Source: DATBGO01 sp050011895
GTDB lineage: Bacteria; Actinomycetota; Actinomycetes; Streptosporangiales; Streptosporangiaceae
NCBI GenBank assembly: GCA_050011895.1
Contig: JBEKIF010000006.1
Span: 127,914-191,913 of the forward strand
Direction: 5' to 3'
DNA: 64,000 nt
Shown here: positions 61,125-64,000 of the stretch, piece by piece
How positions within the stretch are numbered: the first letter of the stretch is position 1
Layout of the letters: each line of letters starts with the position of its first letter
The notes under the pieces: generated by a model
Databases searched by the model: none
Told to the model about the DNA's origin: nothing
Seen by the model: only the letters and a program-made list of their open reading frames with translations
Program-made: the position numbers and the translations under genes

Positions 61125-61637
61125 TCAGCCGGCGCTAGAGAGGATCATGATAGGAAACTGACGGCGCGAACGCGCCTTGTAGAGATTCCACGCCGGGTAC
61201 ATGCGGCAGCCCTGCTCCCAGTACAGATCGCGTTCCGGCCCGGTCACCTCGCGGGCGGTTACGTCACACGTCGATCCGGAAACGGTCACCTGTGCGCTCG
61301 GGTTGGCCCGCAAGTTGTAGTACCAGGCCGGGTTGCGCTCCTGGCCGAAATTCGACGCGATCAAGATGAAGTCACCGGACTTACCCAGGTAGGCGACGGG
61401 CTGCGTCCGCCGTGTGCCTGTCCTGGCGCCGGTGGTCGTCAGCATGAGCACCTGCAGGCCGGTGGCCAGCCCGGCAAACGTCAGGTGGTTGCCGGTGCGG
61501 CGCGAGACGAACCGGTCTGTGGCGGGGAGGATCCGCGCGAGCAGCCAGGAGACTGGCCGCCAGCCCGCCATCCGCCGCATCGCGCGGAAGAACGCGTTGG
61601 CTTCCGCGTACGGGGATATTTCGATGGGGCCCGTCAT
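61125..61637 (-). CDS. Deazaflavin (F420)-dependent nitroreductase-family protein
   Basis: A 170-residue protein of the DDN split-barrel family of actinobacteria. Characteristic segments are LMLTTTGARTGTRRTQPVAYLGKSGDFILIASNFGQERNPAWYYNLRANPSAQVTVSGSTCDVTAREVTGPERDLYWEQGCRMYPAWNLYKARSRRQFPIMIL, containing the conserved GxxTGxxRxxPL-like and HPxWYxNLxANP-like stretches. These proteins reduce substrates with F420H2. Its ATG overlaps the stop of the LysR gene (ATGA), so it is coupled to the regulator and probably controlled by it. Confidence 0.92.
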   Translation of the reverse strand: MTGPIEISPYAEANAFFRAMRRMAGWRPVSWLLARILPATDRFVSRRTGNHLTFAGLATGLQVLMLTTTGARTGTRRTQPVAYLGKSGDFILIASNFGQERNPAWYYNLRANPSAQVTVSGSTCDVTAREVTGPERDLYWEQGCRMYPAWNLYKARSRRQFPIMILSSAG

Positions 61638-62614
61638 CTCGCTGCCGCCGCGGCGGTACTGGCAAGCACCTCGATCAGGCGTACCGTGGCGGGCGGGTCG
61701 GGCGGCTCGCCGTACGTCATCGCGAACACGTGCCTGCGGGCTCCGGGCAGCGGCGTGGTGCAGATCCCTGGATGCCGGGCGGCCTGCAGCGCCAGGCCGG
61801 GCAGCGTGGCAACGCCCAGGCCCGCGGCGACCAGCGCCTGCACCGCTACGTAATCGTCGGTGGTGAAAGAGATCTTCGGCACAAAACCCGCCTGCGCGCA
61901 TAGCCGTAGCAAGCAGCTGCGGCAGCGCTCGCAGCCCGCGATCCAGCGGTGCCCGGCGTAAGCTGCCAGGTCGGGCGGGCCGGGCGCCCCGGGCGCCCTG
62001 GGCGCGCCGGGCGCCCCAGCGGGCCCGCCCGGGCCGGGCGGCTCCGGCTTGATCGCGCCGGGACCGGCCCTCGTGACCAGCACGACCGGTTCATCGAGCA
62101 GCAGCCTGCCGCGTGCGCCCTGGTCGTCCGCCTCGGGCGGCTGTTCGTCTTCGTCCTGGAGGTAGTGCCTGAACACCAGGGCGACATCCACGTGGCCGGC
62201 CCTGAGCATGCGCAGCGCCTGCGATGGCTCGGCCTCGGCCAGCATGAGATCCATCCCGGGGGTTTCAGCCTCGAGCCTGGCGGCTGCCGCAGGCACGATC
62301 GTGCCGAGCGCGGAGGGGAAGGCGGCGAGCCGAACCCGTCCCTGGCGCAGCCCGACATGGGCCGCGAGCTCGATTTCCGCCGCGTCCAGCCTGCCAATGA
62401 TCTCCTCGGCCCGCTCGGCGAGCAGCAGCCCGGCGTCGGTCAGCCGTACCCCGCGCCCGGCGCGCTGCAGCAGCCTGGCGCCGGTCTCGGCCTCCAGCCG
62501 GGCGATGTGATGGCTGATCGAGGGCTGGGCGTAGTTGAGCGCCTGGGCGGCGGCCGTCACCGAGCCGTACCTGGCTACCGCGACAAGCACGCGGAGCCTG
62601 GTCACGTCCAGCAT
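61634..62614 (-). CDS. LysR-family transcriptional regulator with collagen-like insertion
   Basis: A 326-residue regulator. The winged helix-turn-helix is at residues 1-60 (LDVTRLRVLVAVARYGSVTAAAQALNYAQPSISHHIARLEAETGARLLQRAGRGVRLTDAG), followed by the linker helix and a periplasmic-binding-like effector domain (FPSALGTIVPAAAARLEAETPGMDL, VAAGLGVATLPGLALQ). Between the two effector lobes (bases about 61970-62045) lies a short PGxGGPAGAPGAPRAPG repeat, an in-frame GC-rich insertion. Two nearby Cys (GCERCRSC) may make it redox-sensitive; this is inference. It is coupled to the DDN-type gene. Confidence 0.92.
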   Translation of the reverse strand: MLDVTRLRVLVAVARYGSVTAAAQALNYAQPSISHHIARLEAETGARLLQRAGRGVRLTDAGLLLAERAEEIIGRLDAAEIELAAHVGLRQGRVRLAAFPSALGTIVPAAAARLEAETPGMDLMLAEAEPSQALRMLRAGHVDVALVFRHYLQDEDEQPPEADDQGARGRLLLDEPVVLVTRAGPGAIKPEPPGPGGPAGAPGAPRAPGAPGPPDLAAYAGHRWIAGCERCRSCLLRLCAQAGFVPKISFTTDDYVAVQALVAAGLGVATLPGLALQAARHPGICTTPLPGARRHVFAMTYGEPPDPPATVRLIEVLASTAAAAAR

Positions 62615-62616
62615 GG

Positions 62617-62630
62617 ATCTAACTATAGAT
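62617..62630. promoter_or_regulatory. ATCTA-ACTA-TAGAT palindrome ahead of the LysR gene
   Basis: A 5-bp inverted repeat ATCTA/TAGAT with a four-base spacer, in an AT-rich pocket, ends two bases before the LysR start codon. It is a likely self-regulatory site. Its position over the expected ribosome-binding region suggests a leaderless or very short leader transcript. Confidence 0.5.
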
Positions 62631-62778
62631 GTCTTTGATTATCCGGCGGCCTGACCGGGGTTTCACCTATCTGAGCAGGTGAGCACCGATGTTGGCGCCG
62701 CACGACCTAATCCGGCGCCAGGAGCCAGCTATGGCAGCCAGGCGCCAGGTGCGGGAGCCAGGTGCGGGAGCCCAGGCG

Positions 62779-63819
62779 CTAGCCGGACCCCGGGGGCTCG
62801 CGGCCTTCGAGCAGCGGCGCCTCGGGCCGCCGGACCGGCTGGCCCTCCGGTACGCTGTCGCGCCTGCGGCGCCAGGCGATGCCGGACAGCACCTCAAGCA
62901 CGACGCGGTTGGCCAGGAACGCGGTGACCTCCGCGTGGTCGTAAGGCGGCGAGACCTCCACCACGTCCAGCCCCGCGACCGGCAGTTCCATGGCGATTCT
63001 CCGGACCGCGTCGAGTAGCTGCCGTCCGGTCAGGCCGCCGGGCTCGGGGGTGCCGGTGCCTGGCGCCATGCCGGGATCGACGACGTCAACGTCGACCGAC
63101 AGGAACACGCCGTCGCAGTCGTCAGTCGCGATGCCGCTCGCCTCGGACAGGCACTCGTCCAGGCCGCGCGCGACGATCTCGGCCATCTCGTAGCTGCGCA
63201 TCCCGCGGCCGGCCATCCAGTCCAGAGTTTCCGGCTCCGGCCAGTAGCCGCGCAGCCCAAGCTGCAGGAACCGGTCACCGCGCACCGCACCCGATTCGAT
63301 CAGCCGCCGCATCGGCGTGCCGTGCCCGTACAGGGAGCCGAACTGAGTATCACCGGTGTCGGCATGCGCGTCGAAGTGGAGCACCGAGAGCCTGCCCCAG
63401 CCGACATGACGGGCCACGCCGGTCGCGTCGGGGAAGGCAACGGTGTGGTCACCGCCGAGGATCACCGGGATAGCGCCGCCATGGCAGGTCCGGTGCACCG
63501 CCTCCTCCAGGCGGCGCAGCGAGAGTTCCGTGTCGCCGGATGGCATTTCCACATCGCCCGCATCCGCTACCCGCAGGTCGGTCAGCGGGTCGACGCCGAG
63601 CGCCAGATGCGGCCTGGACGCATCATGCGGAAGGTAATCGGTGCACCGGATCGCCTGCGGGCCGAACCTGGCGCCCGGCCGGTGCGATGTTCCCCCGTCG
63701 AACGGCGCACCGATGATCATGATGTCGGTGCCCGCCCAGGAGGCCGGGTCAGCAAGGTCGGCCCTGGGCACGCCGAGGAAGGTGGCGTCCGGTCCGTACA
63801 TTCCGCCGAGCCGCACCAT
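62779..63819 (-). CDS. speB: Agmatinase-family ureohydrolase
   Basis: A 346-residue manganese ureohydrolase releasing urea from agmatine (to putrescine) or a related guanidino acid or amine. Binuclear-metal motifs are VILGGDHTV, LHFDAHADTGD and SVDVDVVDPGMAPGTGTPEPGG. The strong AGGAGG five bases upstream fixes the ATG at 63819; longer in-frame starts are rejected. Its product could feed the amine-degradation genes at 32-52 kb, but the two are 10 kb apart and no GACTG-type site is seen here. The exact guanidino substrate cannot be told by eye; guanidinobutyrase or guanidinopropionase are alternatives. Confidence 0.93.
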   Translation of the reverse strand: MVRLGGMYGPDATFLGVPRADLADPASWAGTDIMIIGAPFDGGTSHRPGARFGPQAIRCTDYLPHDASRPHLALGVDPLTDLRVADAGDVEMPSGDTELSLRRLEEAVHRTCHGGAIPVILGGDHTVAFPDATGVARHVGWGRLSVLHFDAHADTGDTQFGSLYGHGTPMRRLIESGAVRGDRFLQLGLRGYWPEPETLDWMAGRGMRSYEMAEIVARGLDECLSEASGIATDDCDGVFLSVDVDVVDPGMAPGTGTPEPGGLTGRQLLDAVRRIAMELPVAGLDVVEVSPPYDHAEVTAFLANRVVLEVLSGIAWRRRRDSVPEGQPVRRPEAPLLEGREPPGSG

Positions 63820-64000
63820 GTCATCCTCCTGGAAACCGACAATAGCCGTTGCCGGTTTCATGATCATGGCGGCCGAGTCTCGCGAGCGAGCTGCCTGCCG
63901 AAGGACAGGCCCGACAAGATCACCATCTTTCGCCTGCGCTATGGAAAAGATTGAAGCACTCTCGGGCAACTTTCGAGCAGGCCCGCCATTGTGTTCACTA

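Overview
The window is GC-rich DNA with long GC3-biased genes, many GTG starts and little intergenic space. It contains the gene order prfB, ftsE, ftsX, smpB, ssrA, a 180-kDa-type NAD-glutamate dehydrogenase, F420-type oxidoreductases, an ECF42 sigma factor with its DGPF partner, and a tmRNA tag ending ALAA. Together these point to a chromosomal segment of a filamentous-type actinomycete. Frequent AGG arginine codons and actinomycete families such as DUF6912 and DUF3054 fit, but genus cannot be fixed by eye.

Layout. 1-12.8 kb: HAD phosphatases, an orphan Vsr-like endonuclease, proline/glutamate catabolism (PruA, NAD-GDH), acetoacetyl-CoA synthetase, and a small protein matching only the C-terminal half of tryptophan 2,3-dioxygenase. 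13-20.4 kb: a translation and division block (RF2, FtsEX, SmpB, a catalytically degenerate penicillin-binding protein, tmRNA). 20.4-27.2 kb: an AGG-poor accessory stretch next to ssrA, with a UvrA paralogue, VOC genes, an AraC regulator, and the ECF42/DGPF pair. 27.4-31.7 kb: F420/PPOX protein, hotdog thioesterase, a membrane protein with its winged-helix regulator, and a DUF4389 membrane protein.

32-52.4 kb holds the most coherent system. A Rieske oxygenase, acyl-CoA dehydrogenase, DAO-type flavoenzyme, PYROXD2-like flavoenzyme, Pot-type ABC importer and class-III aminotransferase are each preceded by (or share) a site of form GACTG-N6-CAGTC. One of these sites sits in the promoter region of a BetI-like TetR gene in the middle of the cluster. 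I infer a local TetR regulon for import and oxidative breakdown of an amine or quaternary-ammonium compound. Glutathione peroxidase, a cupin, a polysaccharide deacetylase, an S9 peptidase, an L,D-transpeptidase and an ADP-forming acyl-CoA synthetase are interspersed without such sites.

52.4-64 kb: an ArsR/SRPBCC/YciI/VOC group, DUF3054, a flavodoxin-like protein, a fatty acyl-CoA ligase, GNAT, a polytopic membrane protein, a THUMP-type methyltransferase, a deazaflavin-dependent oxidoreductase coupled to a LysR regulator, and an agmatinase-family ureohydrolase.

Other points of note: RF2 carries S-K-Y where the S-P-F stop-codon recognition tripeptide is expected; the PBP-like protein lacks all three active-site motifs; several conserved enzymes carry in-frame GC-rich tandem-repeat insertions; and the acyl-CoA synthetase has a duplicated 5' end that forms a short overlapping upstream ORF. 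All family assignments were made by eye from motifs; no database search was run.
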